This document shows positions 22,762-34,800 of a stretch of DNA of 64,000 bases, one piece after another. Numbering within the stretch: position 1 is the stretch's first letter; each line of letters begins with the position of its first letter. The DNA lies in assembly GCA_905221605.1 (NCBI GenBank), contig CAJNDS010002724.1, positions 175,996-239,995 on the forward strand. Reading direction: 5' to 3'. The DNA comes from Symbiodinium natans (Eukaryota > Sar > Dinophyceae > Suessiales > Symbiodiniaceae). The notes under the pieces are model-generated. The model saw only the letters and a list, made by a program, of their open reading frames with translations. It had not been told where the DNA came from and searched no databases. Position numbers and translations under genes: made by a program.

Positions 22762-23719
22762 CCACAGGAAGCAGAAACAAACGACACAAACGTAGTGGAA
22801 TCAATGGTTCTGGTCAGATAGCAGGAATCACACTTCCCGCCGTCGTCGCTGCCGCGTTCGTGGTATGCGCTCGCAGTCGTTGTAGTGGCGCTGTTGGCGT
22901 CGTCATCCTCGTAGCCGTGAATTCACGATTAGAGACGTCAAGGCTGCGGCTGCCATTTAGGAGTCTTCCGGACGTCGCTGTAGCCAACTGCAAACATCAC
23001 ATCACGATACATCACGTTGAACTAATTCAGCAAGCCTGCACACTTGAGGGATCAGCGAGGAATCCGTTCAGAAGGCCTAGGGCCTCAAGGGCCCAGGCAG
23101 TTGGGGGATACCCTGGGTATCCCTGAGGTTTTTACAGAGGTTGAGGTTGAATTCATGCTTGGTATCAGGCAAGCGCTTGCGAGCCCGGTTCAGGGTCTCG
23201 AGTGCTACAATCAAGTGCGGCTTGGTTGATACTTCATGGGCTTCTATAGGCTTTAGAATGTTCTTGGATATGGGGGTCTAGGCCATCAGAGTGGATTAAG
23301 AGGACGCACTTTGCTTCCTAACTATCTCCTGCTCCTTTCCACATTCTCGTCCGGAATGTCCGCAACCCAATACTAGCAGCAGCAGGAGCTGGCATGCGTG
23401 CCTGTTTCGCATGCTGGATGATGTTCTGTCGAGATGAGCGTAGGTGGCGAGTATGGCCGGCCAGCGAAGTTGTCAGCGCAGGGTAAGTAAACAGTTCGGT
23501 TTAGTTTTGCAAAAAGCGGAAGGTGTGGTCTTCATACCTTGTCGCGCTGCTGGAAACAGAGGGCGCCTGCAAGGACTCGGCAATCATGGGCCAAAATGCC
23601 ATAATTCTTGTGAACGTTTCCGAAAATGAGGGGTACCCTGTTTGAGAGAGTTCCTAGTTATACGTTTTGGGAAGTACTCTTAGTAAGGTGCGCAATCTTT
23701 CGATCTCCCCCACTTGGAG
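22762..23719. other. No supported gene
   Basis: No exon or repeat that I can defend. Confidence 0.4.
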
Positions 23720-23827
23720 GTTCATGGGTACTTATAACGCCAGTTACAAGCCTACTTATAACATACTTAAGGGATTTAGGGGGGCTTACAAGTACAATTC
23801 TAATTGGGGTTATAAGTAGCCATGAAC
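23720..23827. mobile_element. Foldback (hairpin) element, MITE-like
   Basis: The left arm 23720-23762 begins GTTCATGGGTACTTATAAC. The right arm 23786-23827 is its near-perfect reverse complement, ending GTTATAAGTAGCCATGAAC. The arms are about 42 nt with few mismatches around a loop of about 23 nt. There is no coding capacity. A clear target-site duplication is not visible. Confidence 0.75.
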
Positions 23828-24823
23828 ATCCTAGCACGACCCCACATGCTTGCATCACAAGAGACGACGAATCCGTAGCTCCAAGCTGGTTAAAGCCGAG
23901 GAGCTTTGCGTTTCGGTCCTCAAGCGCTTGAAGGAGCTGCCTCTCACAGTGAAATAGGAGTTTAGGGTTTAGGGTTAAGGAGAGTATCCCCACGCCCCGG
24001 AAAAGATCGACACCACGCTTTTTATGCAAGGAGTCAGACCAACAACACTGAACACTGCTCCGACATGTTCCTGTGCAGGGCTGCGAGGCTGTTGCGCTGG
24101 GCGACATCGGTCTGTGTCAGGCCCTCAAGGTCTCATCAGACGAGAGATGCATTCCCCGAACTCTGCAAGACTGTACACTGTACCGGATTGTACCGAGGCA
24201 GTGCTGCGAACTCACCGCAGCTCTCCCGAGCGGGCGCGCTCGTCAGAGCTGGCTTGGCAATGCTCATGTCTTCTTCACATGTCGCTAGTGGCTTCAAGAA
24301 CCCGCGCCAGCTCTACCTTGGACCCCTCGGGTTGCATCCTTGGGTTTGGTGACTCTTATTATGGGAGCACGGTCTTTGAGGCAGGAACTGGGATCTCTTT
24401 TGAGCAAAGTTGCCGGCCCCGGCAGGCTCGCTGAACCAGACGGCGCTACCACAGGCCTCGGTGGAGATCTCGACCACCGAACCCTGCAGCCCAATGGAGG
24501 AGCCGTGATCTTTTAAAAAGATGGGAAAGTTGAGAAGTCTGTTCTACTGAAGCAGCTGGAAGAACCATTCTCTTTTCCTGATCGAAGCAGCAGCTGTCCT
24601 TGTCATGTTGGATGTGAGGACGTGAAGCAATAGGGGGGGCTTGTATGCTTGTCACGTGCCCCGAAATTTGCACGCTGGCTGCCGTCGCTGCTCTCGAGTG
24701 TTGCGCCGCGCTACCGGACATAGGGCAAATCATCCGACAGTTGAGACTCTTCTCAGCCGACTCTTCGACTTAGCAAAGGTCAGTTGCAAACCTCAGATCG
24801 GGCGTGAGTTGCGGAGTAGAAGC
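23828..24823. other. Mostly non-coding; TTTAGGG pair at 23961
   Basis: About 23961-23977 holds two TTTAGGG copies. The frame near 24073-24150 (EAVALGDIGLCQALKVSSDE) could be an isolated exon. Otherwise nothing is supported before the methyltransferase start. Confidence 0.35.
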
Positions 24824-27800
24824 ATGGCGGACCCGGAGCTGGATGAGCCCAACTCGCCGGACCCCCTGGACGTGCTTCTGACCAAGCCCGCGCGCAGCGG
24901 CCGAACCGGCCAGCGGCCCTTCGGCTCCCTCGGAGCTCAGATTGAGGCCTGCAACAATTTGCAACACATTGCAACACATTGCAACACATTGCAACACATT
25001 GCAATACATTGCAATACATTGCAACACGCAAGTGCAAGAAGAAGAGCACTAGAGAGAGCCGTAGAGTATCTGGCATGCTGTAGCTCCACTTCCTGACGCC
25101 TCGAGGTGGAGAAGTACGACGAGCAGCTTGCTGCAAAGGTTGAAAGTCTCAAGGCGCCCGCCAGAGTTGCTGCAGTTCACACTCTCTTTGTGCTAATTTT
25201 GCTTTGGGGGATGCCGGACTCGCATTCTCTCATCAGGAACTCTTCAGAGGGGCTATTCCGCGAGATGTGCTGGACTGGGATATGTCAGCGTTCGCGAATC
25301 TGGGAGAAACTTCTCTACCGTTGATATCCGTCCGAGGATGTGGCCTGGACAGAAGCAGATTGCAGGGCAACAGTGTGCGTCAGCTCTGGCAGGACGGGGC
25401 TCAGATCTTCCGTTCCCCCGCCAAAGATTTTCGGCATCGAGCGGGGCCCCTCGCAGTGCGGCGACCTTGTGCCGAGAGGTGCATTGCAGTGCAGATTCCA
25501 ATGAAGCCTCGAGCCGGAAAACGCAGTGTGTATCAGATGTAGCAACGCGTCTCAGCACGATTGTAGGGGGGGGGGGCCTCTTGTTCACAGATATATCAGT
25601 ATAAATATCAATGGAAATATACATACAAGTATAAATAAAAATAGAAATGTAAGATATAGATATTATATATGTAATATAATATGTATATATATATATATAT
25701 ACACAAGGGACTCGGGATGCTCCCTGAAGGCAGGCCGAGGGCATCTCCCTCGAGCTCTCGATGTGGGATCCGCAGGCCAAAGAGCACAGCCTCATCCATC
25801 CCACAGAGGCGCCCAGAACCTCTGCAATCGGGGGCTTGCCTTTACATCATCCGACCGTGAGCCTAAACAGGCTCAACAAAAAAGCTACCCCCTAAACTTA
25901 CTAAACCTGGCCCCCTGAACTTCCCCTAAACGTCCCCATAACCCGTAAGCTCCATCTAACCGACCTCACTGCCTGTGGGATTGGCGCCCTGAAGGTGCCC
26001 ATCTTCTCACGGCCCATTGCCGTGGCCATGGAGGTCAGGGCCGGGTGAGGTAGGGGGTTTCAGGGGGCTTTGGGGGCTTTAGGGGTTGTAAGCTACAGTG
26101 AACGGGTGAGGTGCTGAGGACGCTGCCCATCCGAGTGGACCCCGAGTTGGGGGCATCTTGTCTTCAAGACCTGGGACCTGGGAGTTATGCTTTGCATCAG
26201 GATCCCTTTTTTAAATCAAGAAACCTGCTTCTTAAAAGGGCACCTTGCCAGAATGGACTCTTGTAGGACTCATGCCTCTCCCAAGGAGGGCAACGATGAG
26301 CAGGAGTGGACGTGCCTTGACCTTGCGGACGCTTCGAAGCCCACAGCCTGGGGAAGAGTCATCGGCCATGGCCTGCGCTCTGCGCAGTTCCACTCGACGC
26401 TCTCCGGTGAGCTCATGGTGTGCCTCGCCATTGACCCGCAAGCAAGATGCCTGGCCCTGAACCGCAATTCTCAACATCCCAGCTGGTTTTTTCAATGGGC
26501 ATGAAGGTTTTACTGTACTAAGGTTTTTGGCTGCGTTTACGCGTGTAAAAATGGATCTTGCATGACATACACGCCGCCATGGTTGCATGTGTGATTCTTG
26601 TGATCTTGTTCTTTCCACATGCTTGCCATTGTTTTCAGCATCACAAGTGTTTCAGGCGAGCCACAAACTTTATACTTCTGTTGAGGTTACGTTCTGAGCT
26701 TGCGGTCTGGGGTTTGGTTTTACCGGACGGATGCACTGGTAGCACGGGTATTCTTATCTTTCGGTCCTGGATGCTCTGGCCACTTGGATGCGCTGGTACA
26801 TGGATACTCCGGCCACACGTATGCATTGGCTCGAACTAACACGGACACTGTCATGATGGGACATGTGCGTCCAGGAAACACACGGCGAAAGCACATGCTT
26901 TTGCTGCACGAAAAAGACGCTTGTGCACAAACGTCCTCCCAACATCCCTAAACCCTAAACCCTAAACCCAAAAACTGTGTAATGGCCACCTGAAGCTGAA
27001 GCTTGCGAAGCCTTCCGTCAGGTGCCTCGCCTACCATGATGCGCGGTTGCATAACCTGAAACGTGGGCAGCCGCTGCCAGAGGAGGCACGCCTGGTCCAA
27101 CCCCAGAGTATCCCCACAGACTCCCTGAATCCCCGAGCGCCCATACCCACCAGACAATCTCGGAGTCCCTGGCGTGCCCGAGAGTCACTGGAGTGCCCAA
27201 CCCAGAGTATCCAGAGAATCCCTGGAGTGCCCAATTCCAACCTTGAGAGTATCCCCACAAAATCCCCAACCCCAGCGTATCTTCAGAGAATCCCTGAGTG
27301 CCCTCATCCCCAGACAATCCCCAGAGTGTCTCTGCACTGCCCAACCCCAGAGTGAGCTCGCAAATTCCTTGCCTGCAGGGTGAGGACGTCAGAAATATTT
27401 ATTCTTTTAAGGCTGGAGTGGCTCATTTATTCTTTTAAGGCTGGAGTGGCTCAGCCGTTAGTTGTTGTCCATACCGAGGACGATGCGGCCTTCGAAAACT
27501 CCACCCAGGGAAAGAGGCCATGGTCGCAGAGGAAATTGTCTTGTTCAGCTTGGCGGTTTAGGCACAGAGTTAGCTGCACAAGGGTTGAGACACTCTCGCA
27601 ATCCATTGCAGAGTTGAGCTCCTGCGCGCACCCCATCATGTGCACTCAGGTGGATGGCGGCTGCACAGGAGCTGAGGAGCTTCCTGCCCCTCCGACGATC
27701 CAGAGGGTTGGGGAAAAGCCCGTTGTTTCAGGGCAGTTCCACCACGGTGCATCTTGTTTGCCACAAGCCAAGCCACCCAACGGGACCCGGCTCAGACTTG

Positions 27801-30800
27801 AGAGCGCTTGTTTGCTTGCCAGCGTGCGTGGGCACGGATGCTTCACACCGTGTCGTGGCCTTGCAAGTCTTACTTTTTCCTTGGGTCTATCAATCTCTCA
27901 TGCAAGCTTGCACAGGTTGCAGGCCATGGAAGCTGCAGGAGTCGAAGGACGTGGCTGCTAGTCCGGAAAGCTACAGTACTTCGTTATGTCGATGATTTTG
28001 GGGGATACATTCCAGCTGAATGGTGTTGCGGTGGTGCCCGTGACTTGTGCGCAGTGCTCGCATCACCAGTTAGATTTTTCTTCACAGGAGCAAAAGTGGA
28101 CGTGGTGGGTCGATGGAAGCGAAGGCGTTTGGCAGTCGAGCGGGATTTCGTGCAGGACGTCTGCAGCCTTAGGGGCATTGAGTTCAGAGCCCATAAACTG
28201 CCAACCCGAAACCCTAAACCCTAAACCCTAAACCCTAAACCCTCAACCCTAAACCCTAAACCCTAAACCCTAAACCCTAAACCCTAAACCCTAAACCCTA
28301 AACCCTAAACCCTAAACCCTAAACCCTAAACCCTAAACCCTCCCCTCCGAGATCCTCTGATTCAGCCTTCTTTGGCCAGGAGGCTTTCGTGCTAGAGGAT
28401 GGCCGGAAGCTGGTGTACAAGCAGCCGGAGGTGCTTCGAACACCCATGGGTTTAGGGTTTAGGGTTTAGGTTTAGGGTTTAGGAACATCCTGGAACTAGG
28501 GCTTTAGAGTGTTGGGGTTTCATGGTCTGACATGTCCTGTCAAAGCTCGTCGCGCCCTCTTGCACGCTCACCCCTAGAAGCCTGCAGTCAATTCGCCACC
28601 TTTGCAAGTGGAGAGCACCCGACTTGTCAGGGTCAGTTCTCGAACCCGCATCTTGGCTTCACAAGATGCTGTTTTCGGGATCTGCGTGCTGCCTGGTACC
28701 GGGGCACTGCGTACCTCGAATGTCACGTCGCAATGAAAGTGACCGGCGCTCCAAGTTGCATCCAGGTCTGTCCAAGAAGCGTCTTCATTTGTCCGGACAG
28801 GGGTGGTCCAGATCTAGAAGAGCTTGCTAAACCGAGCCCATCGACCCAGCCTTGCAGTATGGGTCTGGGTCCATAGCTGGCACGAGTGGCCGATGGGAAC
28901 TGTCCGGTTGCATAGAGCGGCTTTGGAACAACTGAGGAACTTGCCTTGCGAGGTGCAGATCCAGAGAGCCACCGACCGCCTAAACTCTCACTGCCAATGA
29001 AGACTCTCTTGGATCTGAGTCAGTTGGTGGAGTCTGTGTGCCATGCCCACACCTTTTGAACAATGGCCCTGGCCGGGCAGGTGGATTGCCTGAACTGGCT
29101 CTGCCTACAGGCCAAAGAAGCAAGAAAAGATGCGTCGATTCGCAGGCCCCTTCTTTCTCATCCAAGAGTAGCTGGACGTTTCGCACCATGATAGCACCGG
29201 TTTCATCTCCGTTCTGTCTCATACCAATATTGTGCATCACCCCTCACACTTGTGAAACTGCCTCCAGGAAAGATGCGGCACAGTTGCTGGAACTTCATTG
29301 CGGAGGCATGCTTGCTGGCCTGGTACCGGAACAGTGGAAGTCTCAAGATCACACGCTGCAAGCAGGTGGCAACAACACCGTGGCGCTGGCCCCGTGCTTT
29401 AAGTCTGTCCGGGCTGTGGAGATCAACCGAACGCTGGCGCAAGCTGCAGAGGACCCCATGGCAATGGCAACCGCATGGTCGATTCTGGGTTCGAAGTGCA
29501 CGAGCCATCAAGAAGTAGCTGGCTCGGCTGGCTGCTGCACTTCTCGAATGGTCCATCCCTTGGCAGGACAATTTGAAAGCCAACAACGTCAGGTGTTTGG
29601 GATTGCAGCGGAGAGTGTAGGTCTTTTTGGCTAGTCACATTTATGCCGCGCACCAATCGTGAAGCGCGCCCAGGAACGTGGAAGTCATCCGCACATCAAG
29701 CGACAAGATTGATGAAAAGGTTTTCGCCGGGTGTGATGTGATCTTAGTGGATCCACCACGTGCAGGCCATCATGCTGTGTCTGTCAACAGTTTGCTGAGT
29801 TTTTGGACGTTATGGCTGTGGTTCAGACGATGTTTCCTGGCCATCAGCCACATAAATATGATGCATGTAGAAATGTGTCTGGCTCGGTGATACCTGCCTA
29901 TTGTGCACGTTGTGTTAAGTTCGTACAATGCAGAGGTTGAGAAATGTTCCCATGGGACCGTTATGACAAGCTAGTTTCGTCGAGTTTGAACTGCCGTTCC
30001 GCCGCACGACCATCTGACACCTCAGAATCAGGCCGTTTAACATGAGCCAGGGGAGGTCTTCGAGCGAAGTAAGAAGTAGTTCCTCGGCAAGGAGTGACCA
30101 AATCGAAGCGCAGTAGTAGACGCCTTGATTGCCGAATGGCCTGACGAGCTCAGATGGCACCGCGTGTACCAGATGAACGCATTCGTACACCTGCTTTCCC
30201 TAATCCTGTGAACAGATGGAGGGTAGCGTGCCATACTGGTTCCTAGTTTCGATCCATCCGCAGACCTTGGAAGAAGTCGTGGAAAGGTAGCATGTCTTGT
30301 TTGAGCAACCTTCCTGTAACTACTCTGCCAAGTCATGCAGGCCTGGACAACACGACCCGACAACGGGTGGCCAAGTTTGACCAGCCTCCTGGTTCGACTT
30401 TGTGTCAGTTGTCTTGAGATTTAAACGAGAGCCGCCGAGCCATCGCAGCTCAGGATTCTGTACATTTCTTGCAATCCACTGGCTCTCAAGGGCGACATCA
30501 ACCACCTGGGTGAAGGCCTTTCTTGCAAGGGGTTGAAGGCTTGCGGAAGACTGGGGCGGTCTTCCTTTCGTTGATCTGGTGACCGCTGCTTTGTGCTCGA
30601 ATCAATGTGCCCATCGTGCAAGTTGCTCCCAGAAGACACGCTAGCTTTGTGGATGGGCATGGAGGAGTTCATTCGCTTTAAGAAAGAGATCTCAGACACC
30701 CGAGTTGTTTTTCCGCATCTCTTCTCCAGAAAGAACCGGGGATGCGTGGCCAGTGCGATACAATTGCTCATGCACAATACAATGCAGTCGTAAGACAAGC

Positions 30801-31113
30801 GTTTAGTATCCCGTCATATTCCGCCGTGGAACTACAACCCATTGCCCAAACCCCCCCCCCCCCAACAAGACCTTAAGTATTCAGCCGCCAAGTCATGGAC
30901 ACGTCGGATAAGTTCGGACAAAGCTCATGTCTCCTCAGGCTTTGAGGTGGTGGCCCTTGCAATCTTTGACATGTTTCCCTACACCACCCATGCCGCAACT
31001 CGGCTTTCGCGAACAGCGCGAACAACTTCTCCCTTTCCTGCCAATTAAGTTTTTGACATGAGGAGTGTGCAGTCCGCATCCGCAAGCGGCAGGCAGGACT
31101 AAGGGCCCTCTGA
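24824..31113 (+). CDS. TrmA-type tRNA (uracil-5-)-methyltransferase, multi-exon
   Basis: SAM-dependent m5U methyltransferase of the TrmA/TRM2 family, which makes ribothymidine at tRNA position 54. A start at 24824 (MADPELDEPNSPDPLDVLL) is followed by VEKYDEQLAAKVESL (25106) and IFRSPAKDFRHRA (about 25410), matching the bacterial TrmA N-terminus. Exons read in phase are 25995-26033, 26111 on, to 26419 (FHSTLSGELM), 27022-27094, 27669-27693, 28088-28155, 28380-28430 and 28631-28655. The catalytic half is 29268-29302 (LLELHC), 29366-29451 (GGNNTVALA; AVEIN), 29567-29592, 29674-29776 (DPPRAG), 30264-30286, 30454-30509 (YISCNP, with the nucleophilic cysteine), 30939-30994 (FDMFPYTTHA) and 31063-31113, which supplies the general-base glutamate and the stop. 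Exons near 25.4-25.9 and 28.7-29.2 kb are not resolved. The N-terminal layout is closer to bacterial TrmA than to animal TRMT2. Confidence 0.88.
24957..25026. repeat. 10-bp tandem repeat (ACATTGCAAC), about 7 copies
   Basis: ATTGCAACAC repeats, turning into ATTGCAATAC in two copies. It lies between the first and second coding exons of the methyltransferase, so it is probably intronic. Confidence 0.9.
25598..25702. repeat. AT-rich microsatellite
   Basis: Imperfect ATATA/AATATAC sequence ending in a TA run at about 25683-25700, within a methyltransferase intron. Confidence 0.8.
26946..26970 (-). repeat. Telomere-like CCCTAAA, 3 copies
   Basis: C-rich orientation, inside the methyltransferase intron 26420-27021. 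Confidence 0.9.
27095..27350. repeat. Degenerate tandem repeat in an intron
   Basis: Variants of CCAACCCCAGAGTATCCC and AGAATCCCTGGAGTGCCC recur every 17-40 bp. The stretch follows the GT donor at 27095 directly, so it belongs to the intron between methyltransferase exons 27022-27094 and 27669-27693. Confidence 0.75.
28208..28341 (-). repeat. Telomere-like CCCTAAA array, about 19 copies
   Basis: A long, nearly perfect array that fills most of methyltransferase intron 28156-28379. The 51-nt exon 28380-28430 follows soon after. Confidence 0.97.
28448..28483 (+). repeat. TTTAGGG array, about 5 copies
   Basis: G-rich orientation, at the 5' end of intron 28431-28630. It is inverted relative to the array at 28208-28341, with one exon between them. 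Confidence 0.95.
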
Positions 31114-31867
31114 TCTTGTGCTTGCGACAACATCTTGTGGCATCTTGCGACGAGTGACTAGTAATTATAGCACTGCAGCAGCCGAATTGGGTACAGGTGC
31201 CGAGATCGCCACGCAGCAAGCGGTTCAAGTTTCTCCTGCTACTCGTCATAGGCCAAGGGTCCCTGGTTTTGCAATGCCTGGGGCTTCAACGGTCGTGGTG
31301 GGTATTCTCCGATTTTCAGGCATTCAGATGGCCTTCTTCCATGTTGTGTAACTTTACGTAGACCGGACTTCAGCCAAGCCATGTCCCTGTTTCCTTCCCG
31401 AAGCCCTCTCTTGAAGACCTCCATGAGATGCGCGGACTATGTCTAAGACCAAGTGAAGAAACAGCTCATCACAGCTCTTTTGGGTGCCCTGAAGGTGCCG
31501 TTTTGTTTGGTCTGCGTATGCGGCGGCGCAAACTGGCCTGAGCTGCTCTTGCTCTGCCTGCTCTTGCACATGGACATCGTTTGTGTATATAGAACTGGCT
31601 GGAGCAGAAGCAAGATGGTCCTCGCTACATTGAGAACGGTTGCTGGCTTGATCAGCTTCTGCTTTTGGCTATGGCCCTCAGCCACGACTGCGCATTGCCC
31701 CCCGCGCTAATTCACGGATGTTTGGAGAGCTCCTTGCAGCAGATGCAAGAACATTGCAGGCTTAGGTTGAGGCCAGGCTGTTTGTTACGGAGAAAAGCCA
31801 TGAGCCACCCGTGCAACACTGCTTTTTTGTGAGTGTCGTCACGGGTGAACACTATGCGAAGTCTCAG

Positions 31868-34800
31868 CTTCCACGGAGGAGGTGCAGGAGGTGGAGGGAC
31901 TTGCCGGGTGGCTGGAGAAGCTCAGCCGGGACCCTAGCGGCCCTGTCTATAGGAGGTGCTGCACGAATGTCAACATTCTTGCGTGATGTTTGAAAGAGTT
32001 CCGTTGAGTGATGGATGCATCAAGAACCGTGCTAGATCCCGACCTCAGCCGAAGCATGTCAGACACTTCGGTTGTCGATTCAAGAGAGGACAACATGAGG
32101 AAGCGAGTCGATTCTGTCCTCGCAGAGCTTCTTTGCTGCTTTCTTTCTTTGTGTTTTGGGGTTTAGGGTTCAGGGTTTAGGATTTAGGGCTTAGGGTTAT
32201 TTCTGAGTTGCGGTTCAGTTGCAAGGCCTGTCCCACTATTCGGTGGCAGCCCGGGAGTGGTGTTCCGGCATGGGCCGAAGCCTCGGAGGCCTTCAGGGCA
32301 TCAGGCGCTCATTCATTAGGGTTAGGGTTTCGGGGTTTCGGGGTTTCGGGGTTTCGGGGTTTCGGGGTTTCGGGGTTTCGGGGTTTCGGGGTTTCGGGGT
32401 TTCGGGGTTTCGGGGTTTCGGGGTTTCGGGGTCTCGGGGTTTCGGAGTTTCGGGGTTTCGGGGTTGGGGGGTTTCGGGGTTGGGGGGTCTGTGAAGGGTT
32501 TACCTTGCGGTTCGCCTCTCCGAGGGGCCGCGACCGTGGAAGAGATCGAGGAGAACTGGGAGGAGTTCAGCGATGCGCCATCACCTTAAAATACATCAGT
32601 GTAACATGGTCTAGTTCAATCTAGAATGCATGATGTAGTAATATACTCCAACATGATATAAGAGTATATTGTCCGCCGAACGAAAGACTCGAGATGACTC
32701 GAGCTTCAAGGCTGAATCTCAAGTACCTGGAGCGCCGCCGCTTGCAGTTGTGTGCCGGCCCGCTAAGTGAAGCAGCCACGCCTGGATCCCATTCTGAGCT
32801 GCTTCGAACTCGACTTTATCTGTATATCACATTACGAATTTCCCTCTGCTTGTGCTGTTGCCGTGTCAGTTCTTCGAAGCAGATTGCCAGTTTTCAAGTT
32901 CAATGCTTCAATCGGTTCTCCGGGTTCGTACGTTCAGGCCTCAAGCGAGAGACAACGCAGACGAAGAGGAGGAATGAAGCTTCTTGCAGACAGAACTTGG
33001 GAAGCCTTCGGGGCTGCTCGAAAAACTGCATGGAGACTGCAGCAGGAAGCAGATGAGTCATCCTACCGCTACTGGGCCTGGCACTCGTCTGCGCAGTTGG
33101 GCTTGTTGCATGCTACCCATGAAGACTTGCGCACTTTGATGCTTGTCCCACCAGACACCCACGCCATGATGTGTTCTCCCTTAGATCCCCATCCTGACGC
33201 TCACCAGCAAGGGTTCACACTCAGAGACACCACACGCAAACCCGACACTACTACTGTAGGCCATAGACCCCACGCCCTGAAACCCTAAGCTCGTCTTAGA
33301 GGCTCGAATCCTATTTAAGACCTCCGTCGTTATTATGCAGCCAAAAACAGCACTCCGAGCGTAAAACGCCCAGGCCGCGGAAGATTTCTCGGCCGAGCAA
33401 GAGGCCTTTCAGCATTCCTGGGCCCAGGGATCTCAAGAGGCTTTCTTTTCGCAGGGCAGGCAGGGATTTTGGGGTTTCGGGATTTTTTGGGGGGGTTTGG
33501 TTCTTTTTTGGTTTTGCGTTTGAGGGCTTACAGGTTTGCGGGTGGAAGTCGGACATGCCTTGGGACAGCGTGCTTTCCAGAGAACCCTTTGCAGGCGGAG
33601 CATCCCTTCTTCATGCCAGCGGCCTTGATCTGCATGGTAGGGTTGAGTTTGATTTCGGGCGGTTTTGGGTTTGATATACGTGTTCATTAAATTTCAGAGA
33701 GCCATGGGACGTTTCGCGAGAATGGATGCCAATGCTGCCCTTCCCCCCCCCCCCCCGCCGAGGCGGGACGGGTAGGATTTGCTCCTCCGTGAAGTGGAAG
33801 TATATACACAGAATATTATACCTGTACAGTTGAAAGGGCTTCAAAACATGACCCCTTCCCGCCCCCCCTCTTTCCTCCTATGATTTAAGGCTCAGAATCG
33901 CTTCAATGCATGCCCATACCCCCCGCCGCCCTTCCCGCCTTCCTGCTGCCCATTCCATTGCTCCCACGTGAAGTAGATGGGCTTCAACGCATCCCCCTTC
34001 CCGCCCCCCTGCTCCAATGCAATACCCATACCGCCCGCCGTTCCCGCCATTCCCGCCCCTCCCACCATTCCCGCCCCTCCCTTCCCGCCCACACCGCCCA
34101 TCAAATATTGCTCCTACGTGGTGGGACAGAGTTAAAGACCCTTGAGCTGCAGGGGAGTGGGCGGGAAGCGCATGCTTTGGCCGCGTTCGCCCAACAACTG
34201 AAAGTTGCGGAGAAGCTGGGGCTCTGGTGTCCCCAAAGGAAGGTTAAGTGGCCTTTGAATCAGTCCACAAACGGCGCCATGCATTTCGCGGGGGGGTACT
34301 CCACAGCCGTATGGTCAAAGTTCGCATACAAGCGGTTCAGCGACCGTGCAAAACTTTGTGCAAGACTGTTTTCCAAATCAGGCAAGCAGTTAAATCGTCT
34401 TCAATGCTGGCCTAGGTCGTCATCCAGCAGCAAGCGGGGGGAGCACCTGCCTCATCTTGATGCACAGTTCGAGGTACTCGTAGCGAGCTAGGAGGTGAAT
34501 GCACGAATGCAGCAACGCCAACATGCATCGAAAGATGAGGTTGCAAAACTTTGGTGATCCAGACCGCCGGTGTCCGAGCGAGCAGTTTGATGTTTACGAG
34601 TATGGACTGTTGGAAATGGGGTGGCGGCGGGAAGCTCCGCCAGATCCCTACACCATCCTCAAAGAGCTTGGTCATGGGATGACGGCTACGGCTGCGGCCT
34701 CGGTGCAAATTGCCGAGTCGAGCTGTCTTGAGACCCCTTCCAACGCGATACAAACAAACACACATTAACAGTACCAGGTTCCGGTCATCAGGAGCTCTTA

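Noticed and set aside
27960-28090. A YVDDF motif suggesting a reverse transcriptase
   Set aside because: No other RT motifs flank it. The stretch lies just before a TrmA exon (28088-28155, VDVVGRWKRRRLAVERDF) that matches the methyltransferase in phase, so the motif falls in an intron.
33850-34105. Gly/Met-rich and Pro-rich frames
   Set aside because: The tract is C-rich low-complexity DNA with no splice-linked exon.
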